In this document: positions 63,869 through 64,000 of the stretch, in pieces
How positions within the stretch are numbered: position 1 is the first letter of the stretch
Layout of the letters: each line of letters opens with the position of its first letter
Assembly (NCBI RefSeq): GCF_000252855.1
Contig: NC_017045.1
Span: forward strand, 744,001-808,000
DNA from: Riemerella anatipestifer ATCC 11845 = DSM 15868
Lineage (GTDB): Bacteria; Bacteroidota; Bacteroidia; Flavobacteriales; Weeksellaceae
Length of the DNA: 64,000 nt
Direction: 5' to 3'
The notes under the pieces: generated by a model
The model's input: the letters and a program-made list of their open reading frames with translations, nothing else
What the model was told of the DNA's origin: nothing
Database searches by the model: none
Program-made: the position numbers and the translations under genes

Positions 63869-64000
63869 TTATTTTAACTCCACTAAAACGGGACAATGAT
63901 CCGAGTGATAAGCATCACTAAGGATAAGCCCTCTAGACAAACGACTTTCCAACGAGTCCGACACAAAATGATAGTCTAACCTCCAACCCTTATTATTAGC
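63869..64000 (-). CDS. xthA: Exodeoxyribonuclease III, C-terminal end (partial)
   Basis: The last 43 codons and stop of a gene that continues beyond the right edge. The peptide contains NNKGWRLDYHFVSDSLESRL and ends SDAYHSDHCPVLVELK, which is the C-terminal block of the ExoIII/APE endonuclease family, with the catalytic His in SDHCPV. It repairs abasic sites in DNA. Confidence 0.88.
   Translation of the reverse strand, partial: ANNKGWRLDYHFVSDSLESRLSRGLILSDAYHSDHCPVLVELK

Overview
The window comes from the chromosome of a low-GC Bacteroidota, most likely the Weeksellaceae (Riemerella/Chryseobacterium/Bergeyella relatives). Signs of this are the promoter type (a TAnnTTTG -7 box upstream of most genes, usually no purine-rich RBS), T9SS type A sorting domains, HmuY/TonB haem uptake, the CCC-motif membrane protein and the general gene content. 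The assignment rests on gene and promoter style, not on a database match. Most of the window is ordinary core genome, interrupted by two accessory patches.

Layout. 1-102: start of a Tat-exported protein. 243-6408: cinA, an M13 peptidase, pssA, a DnaQ-like exonuclease, an FAH-family hydrolase and a UspA protein. 6409-12200: accessory island with a GC-rich structured repeat followed by a compact three-gene DNA phosphorothioation (Dnd) cassette, dndC-dndD-dndE, in which the DndE domain is fused to a HerA/FtsK-like ATPase. 12222-15968: HmuY lipoprotein and TonB receptor for haem, divergent from a DUF6607-like protein, with Fur-like palindromes on both sides of the shared promoter region. 16098-19790: ppx, ppk and two small membrane proteins. 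19900-20189: tRNA-Arg, tRNA-Pro and tRNA-Ser. 20336-30287: amidase lipoprotein, a degenerate class IV aminotransferase, an LTA-synthase-like membrane sulfatase, and an mscS-pdxJ-hydrolase-epimerase operon. 30368-35795: M3 peptidase, two tandem OmpA-family proteins and folK. 35817-49993: sppA, dtd, greA, clpX, a frameshifted T9SS cargo gene, tRNA-Met, mutS2, tex and pdhB.

50022-55212 is a second accessory patch. Two ~460-bp copies of a miniature element derived from an IS1182-type transposon lie in the same orientation. Between them are a large T9SS-exported metallophosphoesterase, an unknown secreted protein, a frameshifted small membrane/coiled-coil gene and a truncated recA 3' end. The core then resumes with gapA, pfkA, a metal-type TonB receptor cluster with a His-rich lipoprotein, a porin-like barrel, tig, an RlpA-like protein and the end of xthA.

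The strongest candidate for something unusual is the Dnd cassette. It has no adjacent dndA, dndB or known phosphorothioate-dependent restriction genes, and DndE carries its own motor-type ATPase. Other points of note are repeated leaderless promoters (a -7 box 4-5 nt before the start codon), a 9-C tract inside an amidase lipoprotein gene, a terminator-like hairpin in the greA leader, helically phased TTAAC repeats upstream of the RlpA-like gene, apparent gene conversion between the ompA paralogs, and proteins that have kept a fold while losing catalytic residues.
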